The notes under the pieces were generated by a model, which was not told the DNA's origin, ran no database searches, and was given only the letters and a program-made list of their open reading frames with translations. Positions 1-8,667 of a DNA stretch of 64,000 nucleotides are shown piece after piece. Source of the DNA: Bacillaceae bacterium (GTDB lineage: Bacteria; Bacillota; Bacilli; Bacillales; Alkalibacillaceae). Numbering within the stretch: the stretch's first letter is position 1; each line of letters begins with the position of its first letter. Location: positions 310,001 to 374,000 of the forward strand of contig JACDOD010000001.1 of the NCBI GenBank assembly GCA_017656265.1, in the 5' to 3' direction. Made by a program: the position numbers and the translations under genes.

Positions 1-517
1 TCTGGCATCCAGTTCAACTGTTCACGGTCACTTATCCCGCCTTGAACAAAAAGGATTTATCCGGAGAGACCCGACTAAACCAAGGGCTATTGAAATACTG
101 GATCTTGAAGAAGAAAACCAGATTCCAAAAAACGATGCGGCCTATGCTCCCCTGATCGGTAAAGTAACAGCGGGGGAACCGATCACTGCGATCGAAAATA
201 TCGAAGAATACATTCCGGTACCGGCTCACCTCGCTCCTTCAGCTGATGATTTATTTGTATTAAAAGTTGAGGGGGAAAGTATGATTGAAGCGGGAATATT
301 AAATGAGGACCTCGTGATCGTCCGAAAACAGCAGACAGCTCAGAACGGAGATATCGTAGTGGCAATGACGGAAGAAGGAGAAGCAACGGTTAAGCGTTTT
401 TTTAAAGAGAAGGATTATATCCGGCTACAACCGGAGAATGCCACGATGGAACCAATTATCGTTCATAACGTAACTATTCTCGGGAAAGTAGTTGGCCTCT
501 TTCGGGAAATTTATTAA
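1..517 (+). CDS. lexA: LexA repressor (5' end missing)
   Basis: SOS-response repressor and self-cleaving serine protease; the window begins inside the N-terminal winged-helix domain, and reading starts at base 2. Visible parts: the end of the DNA-binding domain ([10 protein letters not shown]), the Ala-Gly self-cleavage site in KVTAGEP, the catalytic serine in [10 protein letters not shown], and the catalytic lysine in ATVKRF. The C-terminus (LFREIY) is complete. LexA proteins of this family are about 205 residues; about 171 are present. When RecA filaments form on single-stranded DNA, LexA cuts itself and releases its targets; one likely target, recA, lies at 24.2-25.3 kb with a LexA box upstream. 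The gene converges on glnA, separated by two hairpins. Identity is secure; its own promoter and operator are off the window. Confidence 0.96.
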   Translation, partial: LASSSTVHGHLSRLEQKGFIRRDPTKPRAIEILDLEEENQIPKNDAAYAPLIGKVTAGEPITAIENIEEYIPVPAHLAPSADDLFVLKVEGESMIEAGILNEDLVIVRKQQTAQNGDIVVAMTEEGEATVKRFFKEKDYIRLQPENATMEPIIVHNVTILGKVVGLFREIY

Positions 518-541
518 CACCATGACCGTTCCTTAACATTC

Positions 542-571
542 GTTCCCTCACTGGGCCGTTCGTGAGGGAAC
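542..571 (+). terminator. Hairpin downstream of lexA
   Basis: A perfect 10-bp stem (GTTCCCTCAC pairing with GTGAGGGAAC) with a 10-base loop lies 24 bases after the lexA stop and is followed by an A/T-rich tract (ATTATTTAAAT). This suits termination of lexA on the plus strand, although the T run is weak. Confidence 0.6.
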
Positions 572-598
572 ATTATTTAAATATGAAGGACCAAATAA

Positions 599-636
599 AA
601 ACCTCCTCAGGCAACAAATGTTGCTTGAGGAGGTTT
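599..636 (-). terminator. Intrinsic terminator of glnA
   Basis: A 17-bp stem with one wobble pair and a 4-base loop is followed on the minus strand by TTTTTATTTGG. It sits 9 bases beyond the glnA stop codon. The A-rich opposite side could also stop plus-strand transcripts from lexA. Confidence 0.85.
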
Positions 637-644
637 CGTGTGAA

Positions 645-1982
645 TTAATATGAAGTTAAGTACTGCTCTCTCTCCCACGGATGAACCTGTGTTCTAAACA
701 TATCCCATTCAATTTCTTTTGCTTCTACAAAGTGTTCAAACAAGTGACTTCCTAGAGCATTAATGATTACTTCATCATTCTTTAACAGTTCAAGAGCTTC
801 AAATAAAGTGCCTGGCAGATCTTCAATGCCATGTTCAATCCGCTCTTGTTTATCCATGACATAAATATTCCGATCTACTGGTGTTGGCGGAGTCAATTTA
901 TTTTCTATCCCGTCTAAACCTGCTGCAAGCATTGCAGCCATTGCCAGATATGGGTTCGCAGCCGGGTCCACACTTCTGACTTCAATGCGGGTGCTTAATC
1001 CCCTCGAAGATGGAATACGGATTAATGGACTTCTGTTTTGTCCGGACCAGGCAACATATACAGGAGCTTCATACCCAGGCACCAGCCGTTTATAGGAGTT
1101 TACGGTAGGGTTAGTGACCGCTGTAAAGTTTCTTGCGTGTTTAATGATGCCTGCAATGAACTGGTAAGCTGTCTCGCTTAACTGCATCTCTCCTTCGGGA
1201 TCAAAGAATGCGTTCTGATTTCCCTTGAATAAGGACATATTGGAGTGCATTCCAGAACCATTTACACCAAACAGCGGTTTCGGCATAAAGGTCGCATGTA
1301 GACCATGTTTTCTGGCAATTGTCTTAACGACTAACTTGAACGTTTGGATATCATCACAATGTTTGACAGCATCAGAATATTTAAAGTCGATTTCATGCTG
1401 TCCAGGTGCAACTTCGTGGTGGGATGCTTCGATTTCAAACCCCATTTCCTCCAGTTCAAGAACGATATCCCGGCGGCAATTTTCACCAAGGTCAGTAGGA
1501 GCCAGATCAAAGTATCCTCCTTTATCGTTCAATTCCATTGTTGGTTCGCCGTTTTCATCTAATTTAAACAGGAAAAACTCAGGTTCAGTTCCAATGTTAA
1601 AAGTGGTAAATCCGAGTTCTTCCATTTTCTTTAAGTTTTTCTTCAGATTGTAGCGTGGACATCCCTCAAACGGTGTTCCATCTGGCTTATAAATATCGCA
1701 GATAAAACGTGCTACTTTTCCTTTTTCAGAAGTCCAAGGGAACACAACAAAGGTGTCCAAATCCGGATATAAGTACATGTCTGATTCTTCAATTCGAACA
1801 AATCCCTCAATGGAAGAACCATCAAACATCATCTTGTTGTCCAGTGCTTTATCAAGCTGACTCAACGGGATCTCTACGTTTTTAATCGTACCCAGCATAT
1901 CTGTAAACTGCAGACGGATGAATTTTACGTTCTCCTCTTTAATCTTCTTTAAAATGTCTTCTTTTGTGTACTTAGAACCCAT
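645..1982 (-). CDS. glnA: Glutamine synthetase, type I-alpha
   Basis: Makes glutamine from glutamate, ammonia and ATP; cytoplasmic dodecamer. 445 residues, the usual Bacillus length. Family signatures seen: FDGSSIEGF near residue 53, the active-site stretch [21 protein letters not shown] and [12 protein letters not shown]. Residue Arg63 in GFVRIEES corresponds to the arginine (Arg62) that in B. subtilis GlnA makes the enzyme sensitive to glutamine feedback, so the feedback-inhibited form is expected. The start follows an AGGAGG ribosome site. It is the second gene of the glnRA operon. In B. subtilis feedback-inhibited GlnA also binds GlnR and TnrA and so transmits nitrogen status. Confidence 0.98.
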   Translation of the reverse strand: MGSKYTKEDILKKIKEENVKFIRLQFTDMLGTIKNVEIPLSQLDKALDNKMMFDGSSIEGFVRIEESDMYLYPDLDTFVVFPWTSEKGKVARFICDIYKPDGTPFEGCPRYNLKKNLKKMEELGFTTFNIGTEPEFFLFKLDENGEPTMELNDKGGYFDLAPTDLGENCRRDIVLELEEMGFEIEASHHEVAPGQHEIDFKYSDAVKHCDDIQTFKLVVKTIARKHGLHATFMPKPLFGVNGSGMHSNMSLFKGNQNAFFDPEGEMQLSETAYQFIAGIIKHARNFTAVTNPTVNSYKRLVPGYEAPVYVAWSGQNRSPLIRIPSSRGLSTRIEVRSVDPAANPYLAMAAMLAAGLDGIENKLTPPTPVDRNIYVMDKQERIEHGIEDLPGTLFEALELLKNDEVIINALGSHLFEHFVEAKEIEWDMFRTQVHPWEREQYLTSY

Positions 1983-2018
1983 TCTTTTTACAACCTCCTG
2001 TGGTTAAATAAATTATAT

Positions 2019-2432
2019 TTAATGGAAGAATCGGGATAATTCTCCCTGCCTTAACGAAGTTTTGTTTAAGCGGCCAGCTTCAAACAATTCCTGTTTTAGC
2101 AGTTCTCTTAATTCTTGATCAGACAGGTTCTTTCTCAGTTCTACTGCATCTTTGCTTTCTTGTTTTGCTGAAGGCTGTTGTGTCTCTTCTTTTCTGGCCA
2201 TCATTTCTTTAATTCCTGCCATGTTGACGCCCTTTTCGATCAATTCTTTAATTTCAAGTAAGCGATCCACATCTTCAAATGAAAATAATCGACGGTTACC
2301 CTTTGTTCGAACCGGATGAACTAACCCGTGCTCTTCATAGTATCGGATTTGGCGAGCGGACAGTTCTGTTAATGACTTAACTATTCCAATTGGAAACAGA
2401 GGCATTGTGCGACGATCTTGATGATTCCCCAT
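2019..2432 (-). CDS. glnR: MerR-family nitrogen repressor GlnR
   Basis: Represses glnRA and other genes when nitrogen is plentiful. 137 residues; the N-terminal MerR winged helix-turn-helix is clear ([14 protein letters not shown], then [23 protein letters not shown]), and the polar C-terminal tail corresponds to the autoinhibitory region relieved by feedback-inhibited glutamine synthetase in B. subtilis. It starts at an ATG preceded by GGAGGTGATC. A sigma-A promoter and a perfect GlnR box lie just upstream, so autoregulation is expected. Neighbour glnA begins 36 bases downstream; hsp20 is transcribed away on the other strand. Confidence 0.97.
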   Translation of the reverse strand: MGNHQDRRTMPLFPIGIVKSLTELSARQIRYYEEHGLVHPVRTKGNRRLFSFEDVDRLLEIKELIEKGVNMAGIKEMMARKEETQQPSAKQESKDAVELRKNLSDQELRELLKQELFEAGRLNKTSLRQGELSRFFH

Positions 2433-2464
2433 GACAAGATCACCTCCAAAATGAATTTAATTTA

Positions 2465-2493
2465 ATCCTACCTTATGTACGGAAAGTTGTCAA
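2465..2493 (-). promoter_or_regulatory. Sigma-A promoter of glnRA
   Basis: On the minus strand, TTGACA (2488-2493) and TAGGAT (2465-2470) are separated by exactly 17 bases and lie 33 bases before the glnR start codon. The GlnR/TnrA box sits immediately upstream of the -35 hexamer. Confidence 0.85.
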
Positions 2494-2497
2494 TACA

Positions 2498-2514
2498 TGT
2501 TAGGTTTTTTAACA
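2498..2514. promoter_or_regulatory. GlnR/TnrA operator
   Basis: TGTTA-N7-TAACA is a perfect match to the known Bacillus GlnR/TnrA consensus TGTNA-N7-TNACA. It lies 5 bases upstream of the glnRA -35 box, in the position expected for repression of glnRA. It also lies about 95 bases upstream of the divergent hsp20 start, so an effect on that gene is possible but unproven. Confidence 0.85.
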
Positions 2515-2608
2515 TGGATTTTTTTTAAATTGAATTTCATGTATATTATCTGTGAAGATAACTAAAATATTTCTGAACACATACTGAATGTTAGGGGGTA
2601 TCTGAACA

Positions 2609-3058
2609 ATGTCACTATTGCCATATGAACCGTTCCGCAGACTTGAAAAAATGAAAAAGGAATTGGATCAGTTTTTTTCAACAGATTTCCCTTCCCTTTC
2701 TTTTGCGGAAGAATTTCAGCCTATATTCGGAACACCAAAGATTGATGTCGTTGAAACCGATCGTGAAGTTGTGGCAAGGTGTGATCTGCCGGGGCTGGAA
2801 AACAAGGATGATGTAACGATTGAAGTGGATCAGCAGACATTAACCATAAGTGGTCAGATTAATAAAGTTCAGGAATTTAAAGAGGAAAATATGTTCAGGC
2901 AAGAACGTTATTCCGGAAAATTTCACCGTACCGTTCCACTTCCGGCCCGTGTTTCTTCAGAGGGAATTAAAGCCACATATAAGAGGGGGATACTGGAAGT
3001 AAGAATGCCAAAAACAAACAAAAGCCAAAAAAGCACGATTGATATCGAATTCCATTGA
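2609..3058 (+). CDS. Small heat-shock protein, Hsp20/alpha-crystallin family
   Basis: ATP-independent holdase chaperone that binds unfolding proteins as an oligomer. 149 residues. Residues about 45-140 form an alpha-crystallin domain: PKIDVVETDREVVARCDLPG at its start, then GKFHRTVPLP and the conserved end motif YKRGILEVRMPK (A-x-x-x-n-G-v-L family motif with a variant start). A short C-terminal tail follows. Ribosome site GGGGG lies 11 bases before the ATG. I saw no CIRCE or CtsR site upstream; a weak TATTAT -10 box is the only promoter hint. The gene lies on the opposite strand from its neighbours, between glnR and ynbB, which are adjacent in B. subtilis. Confidence 0.93.
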   Translation: MSLLPYEPFRRLEKMKKELDQFFSTDFPSLSFAEEFQPIFGTPKIDVVETDREVVARCDLPGLENKDDVTIEVDQQTLTISGQINKVQEFKEENMFRQERYSGKFHRTVPLPARVSSEGIKATYKRGILEVRMPKTNKSQKSTIDIEFH

Positions 3059-3086
3059 TAACATGTTAAAGACGTATTAAACCACA

Positions 3087-3129
3087 AAAAAGTTGACACA
3101 GGATCATCATGAACCTGTGTCAACTTTTT
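3087..3129. terminator. Bidirectional terminator between hsp20 and ynbB
   Basis: A 16-bp perfect stem (AAAAAGTTGACACAGG and its complement) with an 11-base loop has A5 on one side and T5 on the other, so it can stop both the plus-strand hsp20 and the minus-strand ynbB transcripts. Confidence 0.88.
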
Positions 3130-3133
3130 AATC

Positions 3134-4402
3134 TTAGACACGTGAACGATTGATACTGATTAACGCCTTTTCACTCAAGTCTTTAATAGCCTGTTTTACG
3201 GCTATTTTTACATGCTCATAGGTTAAGCCTCCCTGGAAAAAGGCGATATATGGGGATCTTACCGGTCCATCAGCTGTAAGTTCCAGACTTGCTCCTTGTA
3301 TAAACGTACCTGCTGCCATGATGACATGGTGTTCATAGCCGGGCATCGGGCTTGGATAAGGGGTTACATGTGAATTTACCGGGGATGCTTTTTGGACTGA
3401 CTGACAGAAAGCGACCATTGACTCTTGATCCGGAAATTTAACCGACTGAATTAAATCGGTCCGAACGTCATGATATGTGGGTTCTGTTTCAAGCCCCGTC
3501 TCCTCTAAAATAGCAGACGTAAAATAAGCTCCCTTTAAAGCTTCCCCGACTATGTGCGGAGCTAAAAATAATCCCTGAAACATATCACGGAGTGTATTTA
3601 AAGTAGGTCCTGTTTCTTTACCTAATCCCGGTGCAGTCAGCCGGTTAGCGCACATTTCTATCCATTTTTGTTTGCCTACAATATAGCCGCCAGAGGTGAC
3701 AATCCCTCCTCCAGGATTTTTAATGAGCGAACCTGCTATTAAATCTGCACCTACATCAGTGGGTTCCACTTTTTCAACAAATTCCCCATAACAGTTATCA
3801 ACAAATACAATACATTCCGGATTTATTCCTTTCACAAAATCGATCATGTCTTTGATTTCCCGTACCGAAAAAGACGGCCGGTCCGCATAGCCTCTTGAGC
3901 GCTGAATACCGATAACTTTCGTGCGGCTGTTCATGTTTTTTTGTACGTCATCAAAATTTACTTTTCCATCATCTGTTAATGGAACATGCTGGTACGTAAT
4001 GCCAAAATCTTTTAATGAACCCGAATTCTCTCCTCTGATGCCGATCACTTCTTCCAGTGTATCATAGGGTTTGCCTGTTATATAAAGGAGTTCATCTCCG
4101 GGTCTTAACAGCGCAAACAAAGAAATGGTGATGGCATGTGTCCCTGAAATGATTTGGGGACGGACAAGAGCATCTTCGGCTGAAAACACGTCCGCATAGA
4201 CTTTTTCTAGTGTTTCCCTGCCAAAGTCATCATAGCCATAACCGGTCGTCACCGCAAAATGACTATCGCTCACTTTATGTTTGTGAAACGCATCAAGCAC
4301 TTTTTTTTGATTGTGCTCGGCAATCCTGGCGATCCTGCGAAATTGATTTGCAACTTTTTTTTCTGCAAGTTCTCCTAGTTTATCGATTTGAATCCAGTCC
4401 AT
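3134..4402 (-). CDS. ynbB: PLP-dependent Cys/Met-metabolism-like enzyme YnbB
   Basis: Fold-type I pyridoxal-phosphate enzyme of the methionine gamma-lyase-like family, often labelled 'aluminium resistance protein'; the true substrate is not known. Seen: ISGTHAI near the cofactor site, FVDNCYGEF (the aspartate that holds the pyridine ring) and SLIKNPGGGIV, whose lysine is the likely Schiff-base residue. An upstream ATG at 4408 overlaps the hflX stop, but AAGGAG lies only 3 bases before it and 9 before the ATG at 4402, so I chose 4402 (422 residues). Position between hflX and glnR matches B. subtilis. Family is certain; function is not. Confidence 0.9.
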   Translation of the reverse strand: MDWIQIDKLGELAEKKVANQFRRIARIAEHNQKKVLDAFHKHKVSDSHFAVTTGYGYDDFGRETLEKVYADVFSAEDALVRPQIISGTHAITISLFALLRPGDELLYITGKPYDTLEEVIGIRGENSGSLKDFGITYQHVPLTDDGKVNFDDVQKNMNSRTKVIGIQRSRGYADRPSFSVREIKDMIDFVKGINPECIVFVDNCYGEFVEKVEPTDVGADLIAGSLIKNPGGGIVTSGGYIVGKQKWIEMCANRLTAPGLGKETGPTLNTLRDMFQGLFLAPHIVGEALKGAYFTSAILEETGLETEPTYHDVRTDLIQSVKFPDQESMVAFCQSVQKASPVNSHVTPYPSPMPGYEHHVIMAAGTFIQGASLELTADGPVRSPYIAFFQGGLTYEHVKIAVKQAIKDLSEKALISINRSRV

Positions 4403-4407
4403 AGTCA

Positions 4408-5646
4408 TTACTCCTTCAGTTGTCGAAAAATAGGGTGCTCGGGATTAACAAAACCTGAAATGAGATATTGTTCCTCTTCTTCATGAATATCCCGGTACTC
4501 AATAATGGTTTGTTCTTCGAGCCGCTGGATCAGTTTGCCGTCCCTGATCGGAACATGCAGCTGATAGAATTCCCACTGTTCTTTCAGGGTTTCTTCTATT
4601 TTTTCCTTTAGCATTTCAACATCATATTTATTTAGTGCGCTGATTTTAGCAAAAGGATGTGAATGCGGAATAAATGACTCACCAAAACGGTCTCTCTTGT
4701 TGTAGACGGTCAGCGCAGGGATATTTTCCGCTCCTAATTCAGCTAAAAGCTCATGAACGGTTTTTTCATGATCAGGATAATCCTTTGATGATCCATCCAC
4801 TACATGAAGAATAAAGTCGGCTTCTGTTACCTCCTCTAGTGTGGAGCGAAACGCAGCAATCAAGGTCGTAGGCAAGTCCTGTATAAAACCAACTGTATCC
4901 GAAATAATGGCCTTAAACCCATTTGGTAATCTTGTTTTACCCGTTAAAGGATCAAGGGTGGCAAACAATTGATCTTCCTCGGCAGAATACCTTTCTGTCA
5001 ATTGATTGAACAGGGTAGATTTCCCTGCATTGGTATAGCCGACAATCGCTATTTGAAAAGCATGATTTTCCTTTCTTCTTCGCCGGTACTGTTGTCTTTG
5101 TTTTACAACGGTTGTTAGTTGGCGCCTAATTTCTGTAATTCTACGCTGGATGTGTCTCCGGTCAGTTTCAAGCTTGGTTTCCCCAGGTCCCCTGGTTCCA
5201 ATTCCCCCGCCCAAACGGGACAATTCAATTCCTTTTCCATAAAGACGTGGAAGCATGTATTGAAGCTGTGCCAGTTCAACTTGAAGTTTGCCTTCTTTTG
5301 TCTTAGCACGGCTTGCAAAAATATCCAATATAAGCTGGGTTCGGTCAATCACTCTGAGATCGGTTATATTCGTTATGTTTCGCATCTGTCCGGGAGACAG
5401 TTCATCATTAAAAATAATCAGGTCAATATCCTGCTCTTCTGCCAGCTGTTTGATTTCTTTTATTTTTCCTTCCCCCAGGTAGGTGGAAGGATGAATAGCT
5501 GTTCTTTTTTGTGTGACAACTTGTATGACATCACCTTTTGCTGTTTCAGTTAAAGCCTGCAGTTCGTGTAATGAAGACTGAAATCGTTCCTCATCGTCTC
5601 CATGCAAATAACACGCAGCTAGTAAGACACGTTCCTGTCCTTCCAT
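4408..5646 (-). CDS. hflX: Ribosome-splitting GTPase HflX
   Basis: GTPase that binds the 50S subunit and rescues or splits stalled 70S ribosomes under stress. 412 residues. N-terminal HflX domain with GGGIGTRGPGETKLE (about 147-160), a basic coiled stretch (170-195), then the G domain: G1 GYTNAGKST (203-211), G3 DTVGF (250-254), G4 NKRD (316-319). The start follows AAAGGAG. Downstream ynbB overlaps its stop codon; spoVK lies 50 bases upstream. In B. subtilis the same order (spoVK-ynbA-ynbB) occurs. Confidence 0.96.
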   Translation of the reverse strand: MEGQERVLLAACYLHGDDEERFQSSLHELQALTETAKGDVIQVVTQKRTAIHPSTYLGEGKIKEIKQLAEEQDIDLIIFNDELSPGQMRNITNITDLRVIDRTQLILDIFASRAKTKEGKLQVELAQLQYMLPRLYGKGIELSRLGGGIGTRGPGETKLETDRRHIQRRITEIRRQLTTVVKQRQQYRRRRKENHAFQIAIVGYTNAGKSTLFNQLTERYSAEEDQLFATLDPLTGKTRLPNGFKAIISDTVGFIQDLPTTLIAAFRSTLEEVTEADFILHVVDGSSKDYPDHEKTVHELLAELGAENIPALTVYNKRDRFGESFIPHSHPFAKISALNKYDVEMLKEKIEETLKEQWEFYQLHVPIRDGKLIQRLEEQTIIEYRDIHEEEEQYLISGFVNPEHPIFRQLKE

Positions 5647-5696
5647 ATATTATCTCCTTTTTTCATGATATAGAGAGCGTGAATCCTTTTGCATCG

Positions 5697-6626
5697 TTAA
5701 GTAGTCGTTGACTTAAACTGAAATTCTTCTTCAGTTAAATATAATAAATCTTCTGGCTGAAACCGATCCATGGCTACAAGACGAAGAGCCTGCCTGCGTA
5801 TAGCCTGCTCAATCATATTCCGAATATAACGTCCGTTAGATGAAGCCAATTTTCCTTCCCGCTTCATCTGATATAAATGAAACCGCATTTTTTGAATGGC
5901 TCTATTTGAAAGTTTATACTCTTTATTATTCGCAATCAACCGGGCGATTTCAAGGAGTTCATCGACTGTATAATCACGGAAAGTATAAGTAATCGGAAAT
6001 CTTGATTTTAACCCTGGATTCAAATATAAAAAATGATCCATTTCTTCAGGATATCCAGCCAGAATTAAGACAAAATCCTGATGATCGTCTTCCATATGCT
6101 TCACAAGAGTGTCAATCGCTTCTTTTCCAAAATCTTTTTCTCCTCCCCTTGCCAGAGAATAGGCTTCATCAATGAACAATACACCACCCAGGGCTTTTTT
6201 GACAAGATCCCTCGTTTTTTGGGCTGTGTGACCAATGTATTCCCCTACTAAATCGGCTCGCTCCGCTTCGATAAAATGGCCTTTGGACAACAATTTCATT
6301 TCATAAAAAAGTTCGGCAATTTTTCTTGCTACGGTTGTTTTCCCTGTTCCAGGATTTCCTTTAAACAGCATATGGAGCATCTGGGGTTCTGCTTTAAAAC
6401 CCGCCTGTTTCCTCTTCTGGCTTACCATCACATTGGCATAAATCTCTTTGATGATTTCTTTCATATCTTCCAGGCCGATAAAAGAATTAAATGCAAGGTC
6501 AATAAACTGAAAATAATCCTTTTGCTTTACCTGATAAGTAGATGATGGTTTTGAAACCGAATCCTGGGACTGCTGGTCCTGTAAAACGATATTGATCTGG
6601 CCTTTTCGCTTTGCATGCATGTTCAC
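5697..6626 (-). CDS. spoVK: Sporulation AAA+ ATPase SpoVK
   Basis: CbxX/CfxQ-type AAA+ ATPase needed for spore maturation (stage V) in B. subtilis, where it is made in the mother cell. Walker A GNPGTGKTT, Walker B VLFIDEAYSLARGGEKDFGKEA and the arginine region NPGLKSRFP are all present; about 309 residues against about 322 in B. subtilis. An open frame extends to GTG 6635, but AAGGGG is 8 bases before the GTG at 6626, which I prefer. I could not recognise a clear sigma-E promoter upstream. The B. subtilis neighbours nrdIEF, ymaB and cwlC that separate spoVK from hfq are absent here. Confidence 0.93.
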   Translation of the reverse strand: MNMHAKRKGQINIVLQDQQSQDSVSKPSSTYQVKQKDYFQFIDLAFNSFIGLEDMKEIIKEIYANVMVSQKRKQAGFKAEPQMLHMLFKGNPGTGKTTVARKIAELFYEMKLLSKGHFIEAERADLVGEYIGHTAQKTRDLVKKALGGVLFIDEAYSLARGGEKDFGKEAIDTLVKHMEDDHQDFVLILAGYPEEMDHFLYLNPGLKSRFPITYTFRDYTVDELLEIARLIANNKEYKLSNRAIQKMRFHLYQMKREGKLASSNGRYIRNMIEQAIRRQALRLVAMDRFQPEDLLYLTEEEFQFKSTTT

Positions 6627-6713
6627 TTCACTCACCCCTTACTTATTTTTAATATACGAAGAAAAAAGGGAGAGTGTGACAATTGCCTAGTTGAAATAAG
6701 CAAAAGAAAGAAT

Positions 6714-7178
6714 TTACCCTATTCCAGGAGTCGGGATCAGCATGAAATAAGGCGCTGTAAACACTGCCATGATCAAAGCAAATCGTCTTGCATCCATTTC
6801 ATCCATCCCAAACTTTAATGCAATTTTTCGATCCAGAAAGTAAATGACAACCCCGGAGAAAAATACAGCAAACAAAAATAAAATGACACTGGTCAAACTT
6901 GTATAAATCAGGTAGAAATCAATGATGTCCGGATGAATTCCCCACGATATGATCAAGAGAAACAAAAATCCTGCAAAATCTGCCAGAAAGCCAGCTGGCC
7001 ATATGTAAAAAACAAATTTTATAAACTTTTCCCGGTCCCATTCTATTTTTTTCACTTTAACATAAATCAACGCAATCATACTGTCGATCAGCAAATTTCC
7101 TATTGCAACTATAATGAGTAAAATCGGATGAAAAAACAATATTGCCCATAATGGAAAAATGACATTTCCTAATAGCAT
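6714..7178 (-). CDS. Unknown multi-pass membrane protein
   Basis: Not recognised. About 154 residues, very hydrophobic, with four probable transmembrane segments: near residues 5-28, 44-72 (broken by charged residues), 80-100 and about 105-125. The last stretch ends in a proline-rich PTPGIG. The start at 7178 is favoured by GGGGTG 7 bases upstream; the ATG at 7202 has no ribosome site and lies inside a palindrome. It stands alone, with its own promoter, between spoVK and hfq. A palindrome with 10-bp arms covers the -10 box (7211-7216), suggesting control by an unknown repressor. Function cannot be inferred. Confidence 0.7.
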   Translation of the reverse strand: MLLGNVIFPLWAILFFHPILLIIVAIGNLLIDSMIALIYVKVKKIEWDREKFIKFVFYIWPAGFLADFAGFLFLLIISWGIHPDIIDFYLIYTSLTSVILFLFAVFFSGVVIYFLDRKIALKFGMDEMDARRFALIMAVFTAPYFMLIPTPGIG

Positions 7179-7200
7179 TCTGATGCACCCCTTACTACAC

Positions 7201-7224
7201 ATTTGGTGTAATTATACACCAAAT
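7201..7224. promoter_or_regulatory. Operator-like palindrome over a -10 box
   Basis: ATTTGGTGTA and TACACCAAAT form perfect 10-bp arms around ATTA. On the minus strand the centre reads TATAAT, a consensus -10 hexamer (7211-7216) correctly placed upstream of the membrane-protein gene. A -35 candidate (TTTATT) is weak. The geometry, a symmetric site directly on the -10, is typical of repressor operators; the regulator is unknown. Confidence 0.6.
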
Positions 7225-7271
7225 CCCCATCTTAATAAACCGTGCTTTTCATTTTTAGGGAGAAAATCAAA

Positions 7272-7296
7272 AAGCGGATGCAAGTTGCATCCGCTT
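7272..7296 (-). terminator. Intrinsic terminator of hfq
   Basis: A 10-bp stem (AAGCGGATGC with its complement, loop of 5) is followed on the minus strand by TTTTTGATTTT. It begins 14 bases after the hfq stop. Confidence 0.85.
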
Positions 7297-7309
7297 CAGG
7301 CCAGCTTCC

Positions 7310-7534
7310 CTATTCCTGATTAACATTCACATTTTGAGATGGGGCAAATGTAGATATGGCATGCTTAAAAATAAGCTGCTGTTTTCCATCGGTTTCTAAC
7401 AAAACGGTAAAATTATCAAAAGATTTGACAACTCCTCTAAGCTGAAAGCCGTTTAACAGAAAGACAGTGACAGGGATGCGGTCTTTTCGCAGCTGATTTA
7501 AAAATTGATCTTGAATATTTACAGTTTGAGCCAT
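7310..7534 (-). CDS. hfq: RNA chaperone Hfq
   Basis: Sm-like hexameric RNA-binding protein. 74 residues, like other Firmicute Hfq proteins. Sm1 motif ([23 protein letters not shown]) and Sm2 motif ([10 protein letters not shown], a variant of the canonical YKHAIS) are both present. The short acidic tail is typical of Bacilli, where the C-terminal extension found in enterobacteria is missing. It starts at an ATG after GAGGAGGAAG, 32 bases downstream of miaA, with which it shares a transcript and terminator. Confidence 0.97.
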   Translation of the reverse strand: MAQTVNIQDQFLNQLRKDRIPVTVFLLNGFQLRGVVKSFDNFTVLLETDGKQQLIFKHAISTFAPSQNVNVNQE

Positions 7535-7566
7535 GGTTTCTTCCTCCTCTTTTCTATCTATACTCC

Positions 7567-8511
7567 TTATTTCGTTATTTTTTTAAGCATTCCTTCTAAA
7601 TCATCAAAAATTATTGAAAAATTTTCCTCAGCTGTTTCCTCTGAAACCGGATACCAGTGAACATCCAACTTGTTTTTAAAATACGTATACTGCCGCTTCG
7701 CATATCTTCTTGAATTCCTTTTTAAGTCTTCGATTGCTTCCTCTAGTGAAACTTCTCCTTCAAAATAAGGAATAAATTCTTTGTACCCAATCCCCTGCAT
7801 AGCCTGGGAATCCTGAAGGCCCTGATCGTACAGGCGCTTTACTTCTTCTAAGAGTCCCTTTTCCATCATCAAATCTACCCGTCGATTAATTCGATGATAT
7901 AATTCTTCCCGTTTCATATGAAGACCGATCAGGATGGGGTTATATGGTGATTCGTTTCTCTGCTCCCTCCGGATTTCAGTCATGGTTTTCCCGGTTGTTT
8001 CATAAATCTCCAGGGCGCGAATGACCCTTCGAACATTATTGGGGTGAATTTTCTCGGCCTGCTCAGGATCAATTTTCTTTAATCGATTATAATAAGGCTC
8101 AACTCCATGTTGCTCTATCCTGTTTTTCAGGTCCTCTTCAAAACGTTCATCTCTTTTTTGGTCTGAAAACTGAAAATCATATAAAGTTGCATGAATATAG
8201 AAACCGGTTCCTCCCGCAATAATCGGGAGTTTATGTCTGTTGTCAATGTGCTCGATATAATATTGGACCATCTCTTTGAAATCATAGACAGAAAAGGATT
8301 CATCGGGATTTTTTATATCAATCAAATAATGGGGAATTCCCTGTTTTTCTTCTTCTGTTGCCTTCGCTGTCCCGATGTCCATGCCGCGATAAATTTGCAT
8401 GGAGTCACCGCTGATGACTTCACCAGAAAATCGTTTAGCCAACTCCACACTCAGTCTGGTTTTTCCTACAGCAGTTGGGCCTACTACGGCGACGACTGGT
8501 ATTTTTGTCAC
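7567..8511 (-). CDS. miaA: tRNA dimethylallyltransferase
   Basis: Adds the isopentenyl group to A37 of tRNAs reading UNN codons, giving i6A, the substrate of MiaB encoded further along this window. P-loop GPTAVGKT near the N-terminus, then [17 protein letters not shown] and the GGTGFY motif. An in-frame GTG at 8535 exists, but GAGGTG lies 6 bases before the GTG at 8511; starting there gives 314 residues, the B. subtilis length, and an N-terminus that begins right before the P-loop strand. Forms an operon with hfq under a strong promoter at 8554-8582. Confidence 0.96.
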   Translation of the reverse strand: MTKIPVVAVVGPTAVGKTRLSVELAKRFSGEVISGDSMQIYRGMDIGTAKATEEEKQGIPHYLIDIKNPDESFSVYDFKEMVQYYIEHIDNRHKLPIIAGGTGFYIHATLYDFQFSDQKRDERFEEDLKNRIEQHGVEPYYNRLKKIDPEQAEKIHPNNVRRVIRALEIYETTGKTMTEIRREQRNESPYNPILIGLHMKREELYHRINRRVDLMMEKGLLEEVKRLYDQGLQDSQAMQGIGYKEFIPYFEGEVSLEEAIEDLKRNSRRYAKRQYTYFKNKLDVHWYPVSEETAEENFSIIFDDLEGMLKKITK

Positions 8512-8553
8512 GTTCAACACCTCAACTATTTTCACATCATTACACTATATACC

Positions 8554-8582
8554 ATTATAAATTCAAACGATACATGATTCAA
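8554..8582 (-). promoter_or_regulatory. Sigma-A promoter of miaA-hfq
   Basis: TTGAAT (8577-8582), 17 bases, TATAAT (8554-8559) on the minus strand, 42 bases before the miaA start codon. Confidence 0.75.
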
Positions 8583-8619
8583 AAAATGATGAACCGTTTT
8601 TCATAGGCTGATACAATAA

Positions 8620-8649
8620 AAACTAGAAACCGAAAAAGGTTCCTAGTTT
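8620..8649 (-). terminator. Terminator of mutSL
   Basis: A 12-bp stem with a single mismatch and 6-base loop, followed on the minus strand by TTATTG after a T-rich arm, 18 bases beyond the mutL stop. Confidence 0.75.
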
Positions 8650-8667
8650 AAAATAACGAGGTTCATT

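Noticed and set aside
1225-1653. 142-codon plus-strand frame inside glnA
   Set aside because: It is antisense to a fully conserved glutamine synthetase and has low-complexity composition.
6600-6713. Sigma-E promoter for spoVK
   Set aside because: CGTATATT lies in the region but neither element fits the sigma-E consensus well enough to call.
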